The notes below the pieces were generated by a model. The model searched no databases. It saw nothing but the letters and a program-made list of their open reading frames with translations, and was not told where the DNA came from. Source: CAYTEO01 sp964436825 (GTDB taxonomy: Bacteria; Krumholzibacteriota; Krumholzibacteriia; LZORAL124-64-63). Taken from it: 27,150 bases of DNA. How positions within the stretch are numbered: the first letter of the stretch is position 1; each line of letters starts with the position of its first letter. Below, one piece after another: positions 1 through 7,629 of this stretch. A program made the position numbers and the translations under genes. Location: NCBI GenBank assembly GCA_964436825.1, contig CAYTEO010000035.1, forward strand, positions 1-27,150, written 5' to 3'.

Positions 1-73
1 AGCGTGTCGCGTCGTGGAACATGCCCCGACCGCTGCAGCATGCGGGCCGGACACAGTTTCAGTGACACAACCG
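1..73. mobile_element. Left copy of window-end inverted repeat; probable insertion-sequence end
   Basis: Positions 17-73 match the reverse complement of 27094-27150 without gaps at 49 of 57 positions; the inner 32 bases (42-73) are identical. The core reads GGACACAGTTTCAGTGACAC. Similarity stops at base 73, so that is the inner boundary and the rest of the element would extend leftward out of the window. Two imperfect but long inverted ends are what the left and right termini of one insertion sequence look like. The TGTCA...TGTGTC pattern recalls IS256-type ends, but that family guess is weak. No transposase coding is visible here. A non-transposon dispersed repeat is the alternative. Confidence 0.55.
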
Positions 74-75
74 TC

Positions 76-103
76 TTGACACGTCTGGAACAAGATATAT
101 ATT
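76..103 (+). promoter_or_regulatory. Strong sigma-70-like promoter of the efflux operon
   Basis: A perfect -35 TTGACA (76-81) is followed after 16 bp by TATATT (98-103). The AT-rich patch stands out in this GC-rich sequence. The -35 box begins three bases after the end of the left repeat, so an insertion there would have landed at the very edge of the promoter. It points at the MarR gene starting at 162 and leaves a leader of about 50 bases. Confidence 0.65.
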
Positions 104-130
104 GCAGGCGCAATTGTTGTTGATGCATCA
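101..130. promoter_or_regulatory. Candidate MarR operator(s) over the promoter
   Basis: ATTGC-AGGC-GCAAT (101-114) is an inverted repeat that overlaps the -10 box, and TGATGCATCA (121-130) is a perfect 10 bp palindrome just downstream. MarR proteins bind short palindromes over their own promoter, so either or both could be the autorepression site. Assignment to this regulator is inference from position. Confidence 0.45.
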
Positions 131-161
131 GATGCGCTAGCAATGGTGGGGGGGGAAAGCC

Positions 162-641
162 ATGAATCGAGATCCCAGACGCTCGCTGGGCCGTCTCATC
201 TACATCCTGGACCGCTTTGCCGATCGCTATGCCCGGATCGTCCTGGGGCCCCACGGCATCGGCAAGGAGCAGCTGTTCTACCTCGGCTCGCTCATCTACG
301 AGGGGGACGGCATCACCCAGGAGCAGCTGGCTACCCGACTGTTCGTCGACAAGAGCAGCGCCGCCCGCATGGTGGCGGCCCTGGAGAAGCGCGGGCTGCT
401 GGAGCGCCACCGCGTGCAGGGGAACGCCCGGGCCTACCGGGTCCTGGTCACCCCGGCGGGCCGGCACCTCTGGACGTCCCTGCTGGACGACCTGTGGCGG
501 TGGCAGGAGGTCCTGACCGTGGGATTCACCGCTGCCGAGCGGGAGCAGGCGATCTCTCTCCTGCAGCGGATGGCGGAGAACGCCGAGCAGGCCTGCCGGC
601 GCGGGTTGGGTTCGACCGGAGAGGAAAGGAGCAAGGGGTGA
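162..641 (+). CDS. MarR family transcriptional regulator of efflux operon
   Basis: A 159-residue protein with the winged helix-turn-helix layout of MarR. A dimerisation helix lies at about 10-45, the recognition region (ITQEQLATRLFVDKSSAARMV) at about 55-75, and a wing with LLERHRVQGNARAYRVLVTPAG at about 84-105. Family members are dimeric repressors that release DNA when they bind a phenolic or other small toxic ligand. It is first in an operon with a complete tripartite efflux pump, so it most likely represses the pump and itself through the palindromes at 101-130. The ATG at 162 follows a run of eight G (148-155) that contributes the ribosome binding site. Its stop overlaps the next start (GTGA), which indicates translational coupling. 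Confidence 0.88.
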   Translation: MNRDPRRSLGRLIYILDRFADRYARIVLGPHGIGKEQLFYLGSLIYEGDGITQEQLATRLFVDKSSAARMVAALEKRGLLERHRVQGNARAYRVLVTPAGRHLWTSLLDDLWRWQEVLTVGFTAAEREQAISLLQRMAENAEQACRRGLGSTGEERSKG

Positions 642-1978
642 GCATCAGAGTGATCAACGTGGGGCTGCTGGCCGGCCTGGTCGCCCTGCTCGGGGCCGGA
701 GCGGTCGCTGCCGCCGGGCCGCTGCAGCCGGCCGATGTCCTGGTCCTTGCCGCCCGCGGGTCCGAGGCGGCCGTCGTCGCGGCGGCCGACAGCCAGGCCG
801 CGGCGGCGGGGGTGCGCCGGGCGCAGGCCTGGTGGTGGCCGACCGTCTCGCTGGCCGGCACCTACACGACCCGCGACCATCCCCAGGAGGTGGCCGCCGG
901 GCCACTGGTCTTTCCCATGGGTCAGCAGAGCAACGGTCAGTACCAGCTGGAACTGCGGGAGATCCTCTGGGCTGGCGGGCGGCGGCCCCTGGCCGTCCGG
1001 GCGTCCCGTCGGCTGGCCGACGCCGCCGTCCAGCAGGGTCGTCACGGCATCCAGCAGGCGCAGCTCGCGGCCCTGGAGGCCTATGTCCAGGCCATTTCCC
1101 TGTCACGCAGGGTGGCGGTCGTCGACAGCCGGCTCGCGGCGCTGAGGGCCCACCTCCGGACCGTCCGGGATCTCTACGACCAGGGACTGGTGGCCCGCAA
1201 CGACCTGCTGGAGACCGAGGTGCGGGTCCAGGAGGTGGCCGACGCCCGGGTGGCGCTGCTGGACCGCAGGGCCGTCGCCGTCGCACGGCTGAACCAGCTG
1301 CTGGGGCGCGATCCCGCCGCCCCGCTGACCCTGCCCGACTCGCTGCCGGCGCCGCCGGTGCTGGCCGACAGTCTCGACGCGCTGCGCGCCGGACTGGCCC
1401 GGGCCAACGCCGCCGTGCGGGCCGCGGCGGCCGGTCGCGAGGCGGCCGCCCTGGACGTGCGGGTGGCCCGGCGGTCGGCCTGGCCGGTCCTGTTCCTGTC
1501 GGCCAGCCACTCCTGGCTGGAGAACGACGCCCTGGTCCATCCCCACGTCAACGCCCTGGCGGTGGGGGTGAGCTGGGACCTGTTCGACGGGGGAGTCCGC
1601 CGGGCCGAGGTCAGTCGGGCCGAGGCGCGCCTGACCGCCGCCGAGCGGGCCCGCCTGGAGGTGGAGCGTGCAGCCGCCGTCGCCCTGGAGGACGCCTGGC
1701 GACGCTGGCGGCAGGCGCGCCGCGAGGAGCGGACGGCCCGCCGCAACGTGGCCGCCGCGGAGGAGAACCTGCGCATCGTCGAGGACCAGTACCGGCAGGG
1801 GGTGGCCCGCTCCAATGACGTCCTGGACGCGGAGGCCCTGCTGGCGGACAGCCGTTTCCGGGTCGTCGACAAGCATCACGACGCCTACCTGGCCCAGGCC
1901 CGCCTGCTGGTGGCCGCCGGCAGGGACCTGGTCGCCTTCTACGCCACGGGATCGCAGCAAGGGAGCAGTGAGCGATGA
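638..1978 (+). CDS. TolC-like outer-membrane efflux channel
   Basis: A 446-residue outer-membrane efflux protein (OEP family) forming the exit duct of a tripartite pump. I chose the GTG at 638 because it overlaps the MarR stop and follows AGGAG. It begins a signal peptide (VINVGLLAGLVALLGAGAVAAA, cleavage near residue 25). Two repeats of the long-helix OEP domain follow: the first covers about 30-235 and contains the typical VRDLYDQGLVARNDLLETE segment, the second about 240-430 with the matching VEDQYRQGVARSNDVLDAE. The internal symmetry is characteristic of TolC-type proteins. The open frame continues upstream to 143, but that part is a shadow of the MarR gene. The stop overlaps the adaptor start by four bases (ATGA). 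Confidence 0.9.
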   Translation: MSIRVINVGLLAGLVALLGAGAVAAAGPLQPADVLVLAARGSEAAVVAAADSQAAAAGVRRAQAWWWPTVSLAGTYTTRDHPQEVAAGPLVFPMGQQSNGQYQLELREILWAGGRRPLAVRASRRLADAAVQQGRHGIQQAQLAALEAYVQAISLSRRVAVVDSRLAALRAHLRTVRDLYDQGLVARNDLLETEVRVQEVADARVALLDRRAVAVARLNQLLGRDPAAPLTLPDSLPAPPVLADSLDALRAGLARANAAVRAAAAGREAAALDVRVARRSAWPVLFLSASHSWLENDALVHPHVNALAVGVSWDLFDGGVRRAEVSRAEARLTAAERARLEVERAAAVALEDAWRRWRQARREERTARRNVAAAEENLRIVEDQYRQGVARSNDVLDAEALLADSRFRVVDKHHDAYLAQARLLVAAGRDLVAFYATGSQQGSSER

Positions 1979-2973
1979 GCAAGCGCTGGATCGGTCTGTC
2001 GATCATCATCCTGGTGGCCGTGCTGCTGGTGCTGGCCGGCTGGCGGCACTGGCGGCACAGTGTCTTCTACCCGTCGACCGACGACGCCTACGTCGCCGGG
2101 GACGTCACCCCCGTGGCGAGCCGGATCCCGGGGACCCTCCTGGAGGTGCTGGTCACCGACCAGCAGCGGGTCCGTGCCGGCGAGGTCGTCGCCCGGCTCG
2201 ACCCCCGGGACATCGACGCCGCGGTGGCCCGCGAGGAGGCCAACCTGGCCAAGGCCCGCGCCGCCGTCGCGCTGCAGCGGGCCCGCATCGCCGGTGCCGA
2301 GGCCCAGGTGGACGCCGCGCAGGCCCAGGCCGAGCTGGCCCACGCCGACCTGGAGCGGTTCACCGCCCTGAACGAGCGCGGCTCGACCGAGCGGCGCAGC
2401 TACGACCAGGCCGTCGCCGCCGCCCGGGTGGCCGATGCCCAGCTCGCGGCGGCCCGCAAGGCCCTGGCGGCCGCCCGCACCGCCCTGGCGGTCGAGGAGA
2501 AGAACGTGGCCAAGGCACAGGCGGCCCTGGAGACGGCGCGCCTGCAGCGCGGCTACTGCACGATCACCGCGCCGTGCGACGGGATCGTCGCCGACAAGTC
2601 GGCCCAGCCGGGCCAGGTCGTGGCCGCGGGACAGCCGCTCTTGCGGATCGTGCAGCTGGTCGGCGACCACGTCTGGATCGACGCCAACTTCAAGGAGACC
2701 CAGCTCCGGAGGATCCGGCCGGGCCAGCCGGTCACCTTCCGCGTCGACGCCGATGACAGCCGCGAGTTCCGCGGGCACGTCGTCGGCCTGGACGCCGGGA
2801 CCGGCGCCGCCTTCTCCCTGCTGCCGCCGGAGAACGCCACCGGCAACTGGGTCAAGGTCGTCCAGCGGCTGCCGGTGCGGATCGCCATCGACTCGGCGGA
2901 CGTGCCCGAGCACTGCCTGCGGCTGGGTCTTTCCTGCGAGGTGACCGTCGACACGAGCGACCTGGAGGAATGA
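1975..2973 (+). CDS. EmrA/HlyD-like membrane fusion protein
   Basis: A 332-residue periplasmic adaptor that links an inner-membrane transporter to the TolC-like channel. One N-terminal membrane anchor (residues 4-22) is followed by the EmrA-type STDDAYVAGDV motif (about 37-47), the first lipoyl half (about 48-75), a long Ala-rich coiled-coil hairpin (about 78-185), the second lipoyl half with ITAPCDGIVADK (about 197-209), and a beta-barrel with WIDANFKETQL (about 232-242). Length and order match the EmrA branch, which partners DHA2 transporters. It sits between the channel and transporter genes with four-base overlap at the 5' end. Confidence 0.92.
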   Translation: MSKRWIGLSIIILVAVLLVLAGWRHWRHSVFYPSTDDAYVAGDVTPVASRIPGTLLEVLVTDQQRVRAGEVVARLDPRDIDAAVAREEANLAKARAAVALQRARIAGAEAQVDAAQAQAELAHADLERFTALNERGSTERRSYDQAVAAARVADAQLAAARKALAAARTALAVEEKNVAKAQAALETARLQRGYCTITAPCDGIVADKSAQPGQVVAAGQPLLRIVQLVGDHVWIDANFKETQLRRIRPGQPVTFRVDADDSREFRGHVVGLDAGTGAAFSLLPPENATGNWVKVVQRLPVRIAIDSADVPEHCLRLGLSCEVTVDTSDLEE

Positions 2974-4556
2974 CGGTGGCGACCGGCGAGGTGGCCGGCG
3001 CGATGCCGGCCGGGGAGAACGCGCTCCCCAACAAGTACCTGGTGGCCGTGACGGTGATGATCGGGACCCTGCTGGAGGTCATCGACACCTCGGTGGCCAA
3101 CGTGGCCCTGCCGCACATGCAGGGGACCTTCGCCGCCGGCCAGGACGAGATCACCTGGGTCATCACCTCCTACCTGGTGGCCAACGCCGTCATCCTGCCC
3201 CTGAGCGGCTGGATGGGGAACTACTTCGGGCGGAAGCGGGCCTACCTGTGGTGCCTGGGTCTGTTCACCCTGGCCTCGGTCGGCTCGGCGGCGGCCGTCT
3301 CGCTGCCGATGCTCATCGGAATGCGCGTCCTGCAGGGGCTGGCCGGCGGCGCCATGGTCCCCATGTCCCAGGCCATCCTCCTGGAGAGCTTCCCCACCGA
3401 GGAACACGGCAAGGCGATGGCCCTGTTCGGTGTGGGAGTCATCTTCGGGCCGATCATCGGGCCCACCCTCGGGGGCTGGATCACCGACACCATCGGCTGG
3501 CGCTGGGTCTTCTACATCAACGCGCCGCTGGGGGTCGTCGGGCTGGTCATGGGGCTGCTGTGGATCGTCGATCCCCCCTACCTGCGCCGGCCCGAGGGTA
3601 GGGTCGACCTGTGGAGCTTCCTGTTCGTCGCCGTCGGCCTGGGCAGCCTGGAGATCCTGCTGAACCGGGGCGAGCGGTACGACTGGTTCCACAGCCCGCG
3701 GATCCAGGTCCTGGCCCTGCTGGCGGGGCTGGGGATCGCCCTGTTCGTCTGGCGGTCGCTGACGGCAAGGCAGCCCCTGGTCGATCTGCGGGTCTTCCGC
3801 AGCCGGGAGTACGCCACCGGCACGCTGCTGATGTTCCTGCTGGGGTTCGGGCTCTACGGCTCGTTCACGATGCTGCCGCTCTACGCCCAGAAGCTCCACG
3901 GGTACACGGCGTTGCTGGCCGGACTCGTGCTGTCGCCCGGCGGGGTGACCTCGCTGCTGTCGATGGCGCTGGTCGGCGCGCTGGTCGGCAGGGTCGACAA
4001 CAGGCTGCTGATCGGCTTCGGGGCGGCGCTGAACGTCTGGGCCATGTGGCTGCTGACGCAGGTCAACGTCGACGTCGACTTCTGGTACCTGGTGACCGGC
4101 CGGGTCATCCAGGGGTTCGGGATGGGCTTCCTGTTCGTCCCGCTGACCGCGGCGGCGTTCGTGGCCTTGCGGCCGGAGCAGATCGGCGGCGCCGCCGGCC
4201 TGTTCAACCTGATGCGCAACGAGGGCGGGTCGATCGGGATCGCCATCTCCTCGACGATCCTCTCCCGGCACTTCCAGTTCCACCACGCGCGGCTGGTCGA
4301 GCACCTGACCCCGGGCAACCTGCTGCTGCAGGAGCGGGCGGCTGTCCTCGGCAGGGGCCTGGTCGCCGCCGGAGGGGCCGATTCGGTGACGGCACAGCAG
4401 CAGGCGTGGGGCCTGCTCCACGGCGAGGTGCAGCGCCAGGCGGCGACGATGGCCTACGGCGACGTCTTCTGGATGCTGATGCTCTCGTTCGTCGTCTTCC
4501 TGCCCCTGGTCCTGCTGCTGCGCGGCAGGGGCAGCGGCCACGTGGGCGTGCACTGA
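2970..4556 (+). CDS. EmrB/QacA-like DHA2 family drug:proton antiporter
   Basis: A 528-residue major facilitator of the 14-helix DHA2 branch, expected to export toxic compounds in exchange for protons. The family motif LLEVIDTSVANVALP lies at about 34-48 in the first helix and motif A (GWMGNYFGRKRAYL) at about 80-93. A second-half SPGGVTSLLSM segment and a C-terminal helix ending in VVFLPLVLLLRG follow, as in EmrB. The ATG overlaps the adaptor stop (ATGA), but GGAGG (2964-2968) almost touches it. The in-frame GTG at 2976 has an ideal seven-base spacing and may be the true start, two codons shorter. With the three preceding genes it forms a complete regulated pump; the substrate cannot be told from sequence. 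Confidence 0.92.
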   Translation: MTVATGEVAGAMPAGENALPNKYLVAVTVMIGTLLEVIDTSVANVALPHMQGTFAAGQDEITWVITSYLVANAVILPLSGWMGNYFGRKRAYLWCLGLFTLASVGSAAAVSLPMLIGMRVLQGLAGGAMVPMSQAILLESFPTEEHGKAMALFGVGVIFGPIIGPTLGGWITDTIGWRWVFYINAPLGVVGLVMGLLWIVDPPYLRRPEGRVDLWSFLFVAVGLGSLEILLNRGERYDWFHSPRIQVLALLAGLGIALFVWRSLTARQPLVDLRVFRSREYATGTLLMFLLGFGLYGSFTMLPLYAQKLHGYTALLAGLVLSPGGVTSLLSMALVGALVGRVDNRLLIGFGAALNVWAMWLLTQVNVDVDFWYLVTGRVIQGFGMGFLFVPLTAAAFVALRPEQIGGAAGLFNLMRNEGGSIGIAISSTILSRHFQFHHARLVEHLTPGNLLLQERAAVLGRGLVAAGGADSVTAQQQAWGLLHGEVQRQAATMAYGDVFWMLMLSFVVFLPLVLLLRGRGSGHVGVH

Positions 4557-4671
4557 GGGCTTGTTCGGTCGCCGGCCCCGTGGCAGGATCGCACCGAGGG
4601 AAACGAGATCGCCGGGGAACGCCCACCCGGCCAGCAGGCGCCGCCAGGCGCCGAAGCGAGGGAGGATCACG

Positions 4672-5283
4672 ATGCGCGGTACGAGGTTCGTCCTGCTCGC
4701 CCTTGCCGCCGGGCTGCTGCTGTCGGCCCTGCCCGTGGCGGCCCAGGTGCCCGGCTCGCCGGTGGGCCTGTCCCTGGGGCTGAAGGCCGGTGTGACGATC
4801 GCCACCTTCCACGGTGACGACGCGGGGGATCCCGACAACCGGACCGGGTTCGTCTTCGGCGGCCAGGTCGTCATCCACTCGCCCCTGTTCGACATCCAGG
4901 CCGAGGGACTCTACGTCCAGAAGGGGGCCGAGGAGTCGGCCGACGGGATCGAGGCGACGGACAAGTTCGACTACTTCGAGATCCCGGTCCTGCTGCGCAA
5001 GAACCTGCCCGGCATCGTGGTCAAGCCGTACTTCCTGGTGGGGCCGGCCCTGGCCTTCAACGTCAATGCCAAGGTCGAGAGCGGAGCCCTCGAGGCGGAC
5101 GTCAAGGACGACGTCAAGGATACCGACGTGGGCCTGGTCGTGGGCGTGGGCATCCAGAACACCCGCAACCACGTCTTCGTCGAGGGACGCTACACGCTGG
5201 GGCTGGGCAAGGTCCCCGAGGACAGCGACCACGACGACGTCAAGAACGGGGTCATCTCGTTCATGGCCGGCGTCTCGTTCTGA
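4672..5283 (+). CDS. Small outer-membrane beta-barrel protein (OMP_b-brl type)
   Basis: A 203-residue secreted protein. The ATG at 4672 has GGAGG at 4661-4665 and opens a clear signal peptide ending PVAAQ (about residue 24); the frame is open to 4561 but has no better start. The mature part begins LSLGLKAGVTIATFHGDDAG and runs through alternating beta strands (GGQVVIHSPLFDIQAEGLYVQKG, VGLVVGVGIQ, FVEGRYTLGLGKV) to a terminal VISFMAGVSF. The aromatic last residue is typical of outer-membrane barrels, and the pattern matches the PorT/OMP_b-brl family, probably eight strands. It lies 115 bp after the transporter with no strong terminator between, so it may be the fifth gene of the operon. Its role in efflux is unknown. 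Confidence 0.75.
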   Translation: MRGTRFVLLALAAGLLLSALPVAAQVPGSPVGLSLGLKAGVTIATFHGDDAGDPDNRTGFVFGGQVVIHSPLFDIQAEGLYVQKGAEESADGIEATDKFDYFEIPVLLRKNLPGIVVKPYFLVGPALAFNVNAKVESGALEADVKDDVKDTDVGLVVGVGIQNTRNHVFVEGRYTLGLGKVPEDSDHDDVKNGVISFMAGVSF

Positions 5284-5304
5284 TCCCTGCCCGGTACGAA
5301 GCGA

Positions 5305-5337
5305 CGCCCGGCCGGCGATCCGCCGGCCGGGCGCCTT
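5305..5337. terminator. Terminator hairpin between convergent genes
   Basis: A perfect 13 bp stem (5305-5317 with 5321-5333) with loop ATC is followed by CCTTTCC. It starts 21 bases after the stop of the barrel gene and lies before the stop of the convergent glycosyltransferase at 5357, so it may serve both strands. The T-rich tail is on the plus side. Confidence 0.8.
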
Positions 5338-5356
5338 TCCGTCACGGACGCACTCG

Positions 5357-6958
5357 TCATGGATGCTGCGGCGTTCGCTTCCGCAGCGCCTCCGTCTGCC
5401 CGCGCAGGAATTCCTCGAGCCAGGGGAAATACTCGGTGACCAGCCCCATCCGCTCCACGAAGGCGGCCATCAGGTCCGTGTGGCGGCTGCGCCACAGGAC
5501 GGTCAGCCACTCCCGCAGGGCGCGGTCGGCGGTGTCGGCGTCGATCGCCACGTCCAGGGCCAGGTCGCGGCCGGCGACCAGGTCGCAGGTGAGCACGCCC
5601 AGGGCCGCCGGCGGATGCTCGTCCATGACCGCCGCGGCCAGGTCGCGGGCGCCGTCGACGTCGGCCAGGGCCAGCCGGGCCTGGGCCAGCATTTCCGCCG
5701 CCCGGAGCGGGGCGCCCTCCTCCACCGCCTCCTCCAGCAGGACGTGGGCCGACTGCCAGCGACCGGTCTCCAGGTCGTGCTCGCCCAGGGCGACCAGCAG
5801 CTCCGGGGTCCGGCCGTGGCGGGCGGCGTAGTCGGCGACGAAGCGCTCGCGCTGGCCGGTCCGGTCGGCGAAGGTGACCGCGGCCAGCAGTGCCTCGGGA
5901 TCGACGGGGTTCCCGTCCAGGGCCTGCTCGGCCAGCGCCAGGCCCCCGGTCCAGTCGCCCGCGGCGGCGGTGACCCGGGCCAGGCCGACCAGGGGGCGGA
6001 CCGTCGCCAGCTCGGCCTGGGGCGGTGCCGGCAGGCGGCGGCAGGCCTCGTAGTCGCGGCGGGCGCCGTCCAGGTCGCCCAGCATCTCGCGCACCAGGCC
6101 GCGCCGGAAACGGTACTCGGGAGCGCCGACCAGGGCGTCGCGCCAGCCGTCCAGGAACGCCAGCTCCTCCGCCGGGGTCTCGCAGCATCCCTGGCCCAGC
6201 AGGACGACCAGGTCGGCGGCGAAGGCGAAGTCCTCCAGGGCGGCGGGGCCCGCGGCGCGGAGCTCGGCCAGGACCCGGGCGGTCGTCTCGCGCCACAGGT
6301 CGCGATCGTCCCAGAAGCGCGCCAGCTCGAGCATCTTGTACCAGGAGTACCAGTCGCGCCGGTCCTCGGACACGGCCTCGCGCAGCAGCGCCAGGTCGCG
6401 CTCCTTCTTCCGCCGCGCGGCGGCGACGTCGCGCCGGTAGCCGAGGTGGATCAGGGTGCCGGGGAGGTGGCGCATCTGCAGGCCCGTCCGTTCCAGGAAG
6501 GCCGTGACGGCGGGGGCGACGTCCTCGTGGATCCGGTGCCGGTAGCGGATGGACTGGTCGTTGCGGAACAGCCGCAGCAGGCGGGTCGTCCGGCGGCGGC
6601 CGCCGGGCAGGTCGTCCACCAGCCGCAGCGTCGCCGCGCCGGCGGCGGGATCGTCCAGGACGGCCCGGATGGCCCGGGCCAGCTCGGGGGTGACCCGCTC
6701 GTCGGCGTCCAGGGAGAGGATCCACTCGCCGCGGGCCATGGCCAGGCTGGCGTTGCGGGCGGCGGCGAAGTCGTCGCGCCAGGGGATCTGCTGGACCTCG
6801 GCGCCGGCCTCGCGGAGCAGCTCGACGGTCCGGTCGCCGGACCCGGTGTCGACGACGCAGAGCTGGTCCCACAGGCCCGCGACGGAGTCCAGCAGCCCCG
6901 GGAGCATCTCCTGCTCGTCGCGCACGATCATGCAGAGGGAGAGGATCGGTCGGCTCAT
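5357..6958 (-). CDS. GT2 family glycosyltransferase with TPR repeats
   Basis: A 533-residue protein. The start at 6958 (MSRPILSLCMIVRDEQEML) has GAGGTG just upstream; the open frame upstream of it has no family similarity. Residues 1-230 are a GT-A fold family 2 domain: VVDTGSGDRT (35-44) binds the nucleotide, DDFAAARNASL is the family signature, and SLDADE (82-87) carries the metal-binding DAD. The rest, about 240-530, is rich in TPR-like helical pairs (for example LLVALGEHDLETGRWQSAHV). No membrane segment is seen, so it is probably cytosolic or peripheral. It stands alone, convergent with the efflux operon and divergent from feoAB. The sugar and acceptor are not predictable; related proteins act on polysaccharide or protein targets. 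Confidence 0.88.
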   Translation of the reverse strand: MSRPILSLCMIVRDEQEMLPGLLDSVAGLWDQLCVVDTGSGDRTVELLREAGAEVQQIPWRDDFAAARNASLAMARGEWILSLDADERVTPELARAIRAVLDDPAAGAATLRLVDDLPGGRRRTTRLLRLFRNDQSIRYRHRIHEDVAPAVTAFLERTGLQMRHLPGTLIHLGYRRDVAAARRKKERDLALLREAVSEDRRDWYSWYKMLELARFWDDRDLWRETTARVLAELRAAGPAALEDFAFAADLVVLLGQGCCETPAEELAFLDGWRDALVGAPEYRFRRGLVREMLGDLDGARRDYEACRRLPAPPQAELATVRPLVGLARVTAAAGDWTGGLALAEQALDGNPVDPEALLAAVTFADRTGQRERFVADYAARHGRTPELLVALGEHDLETGRWQSAHVLLEEAVEEGAPLRAAEMLAQARLALADVDGARDLAAAVMDEHPPAALGVLTCDLVAGRDLALDVAIDADTADRALREWLTVLWRSRHTDLMAAFVERMGLVTEYFPWLEEFLRGQTEALRKRTPQHP

Positions 6959-7215
6959 CGGTTCACCTCGGGTTGGTCGCCGGCTGCCGGCGGAGCGGTC
7001 CCCGGTCGCCGGCGACAGGCCGGGGACGTCCCGACCGAAGCAAGGGGTATACCCGGGGACGGGGAACCGTGTTGGTGCCGTCGGCAGCGTAACGGTCGTG
7101 GTGGCCGTCAGATGCGGGGCCCGGGCGCGGGGCGCCGGTGCCACCCGTGGGGGCGAGGCCAATCCCGCTGGCCAGTTCCCGGCCAGCGGCGGGCCGGCCC
7201 TGGCCGCACCGGAGG
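6959..7215. other. Intergenic region between divergent glycosyltransferase and feoAB
   Basis: No gene is supported here. It holds a short palindrome GGGTATACCC (7045-7054), which may contain the -10 of the minus-strand glycosyltransferase. It also holds a hairpin of 9 bp (CCGCTGGCC 7165-7173 with GGCCAGCGG 7181-7189). The feoAB control elements lie immediately to the right. Confidence 0.5.
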
Positions 7216-7244
7216 TTGACGCCGGGCCGATCCGCGCGTTCTAT
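7216..7244 (+). promoter_or_regulatory. Predicted feoAB promoter
   Basis: TTGACG (7216-7221) matches five of six -35 bases. TTCTAT (7239-7244) lies 17 bp on as a weak -10; TATGGT (7242-7247) is another option with a long spacer. A transcript would start near 7251, just before the Fur-like site, leaving about 135 bases of leader before feoA. Confidence 0.45.
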
Positions 7245-7260
7245 GGTAGCAACGCCCACA

Positions 7261-7285
7261 AAGTGGATGATTCTCGTTTTCACTT
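7261..7285. promoter_or_regulatory. Fur-box-like operator upstream of feoAB
   Basis: GTGGATGATTCTCGTTTTC (7263-7281) matches the 19-base Fur consensus (GATAATGATAATCATTATC) at 12 of 19 positions. It is framed by the inverted arms AAGTG (7261-7265) and CACTT (7281-7285). It is an AT-rich island in GC-rich DNA, placed just downstream of the predicted promoter of a ferrous-iron importer, where an iron-sensing repressor would act. A direct repeat GCAACGCC flanks it (7249-7256 and 7286-7293). Binding by a DtxR-type regulator instead is possible. Confidence 0.6.
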
Positions 7286-7387
7286 GCAACGCCGGGTGCC
7301 CGGTCTATCTTTGGAGGGCCGTACAAGTTGTCACGCCGAAGACGCCTGGCCGCCTGTGGCCTGGACATCGCACCGGGAGAGGACATC

Positions 7388-7612
7388 GTGACCCTGGACA
7401 CCCTCCGGAAGGATCACCGGGCTCGCATCCTGGAGATCGACCGCTCGCTGCCCATCCGGCAGCGGCTGATGGAGATGGGACTGACTCCCGGCACCAGCAT
7501 CGAGATCGTCCGCGTGGCGCCCCTGGGCGATCCCATCGAGGTCAAGGTCCGCGGGTACCGCCTCTCCCTGCGCAAGCAGGATGCGGCCCACATCCTCTGT
7601 CGTCGCGCCTGA
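7388..7612 (+). CDS. feoA: FeoA, SH3-like ferrous iron transport accessory protein
   Basis: A 74-residue FeoA domain, a small cytosolic SH3-like beta-barrel that is needed for, or modulates, FeoB activity. The GTG at 7388 is chosen over the TTG at 7328 because GGGAGAGG lies at the right distance and the length fits the family (about 75-80). The typical sequence RQRLMEMGLTPGTSIEIVRVAPLGDPIEVKVRGYRLSLRKQDA is present, including the conserved MGL-PG and the G-Y-LSLR segment. It precedes feoB by 17 bases, the usual feoAB arrangement, with the Fur-like site upstream. No feoC is seen. Confidence 0.9.
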   Translation: MTLDTLRKDHRARILEIDRSLPIRQRLMEMGLTPGTSIEIVRVAPLGDPIEVKVRGYRLSLRKQDAAHILCRRA

Positions 7613-7629
7613 CCGGCGAGGTTGAGCCC

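Noticed and set aside
2553..4895. Very long open frame on the minus strand
   Set aside because: It is antisense to the adaptor, transporter and barrel genes, which have clear families, motifs and ribosome binding sites. Its sequence is rich in Gln, Asp, Arg and Pro, as expected from a shadow frame in GC-rich DNA.
7328..7387. Upstream TTG start for feoA
   Set aside because: It lacks a ribosome binding site and adds 20 residues with no FeoA similarity; the GTG at 7388 has GGGAGAGG and gives the family length.
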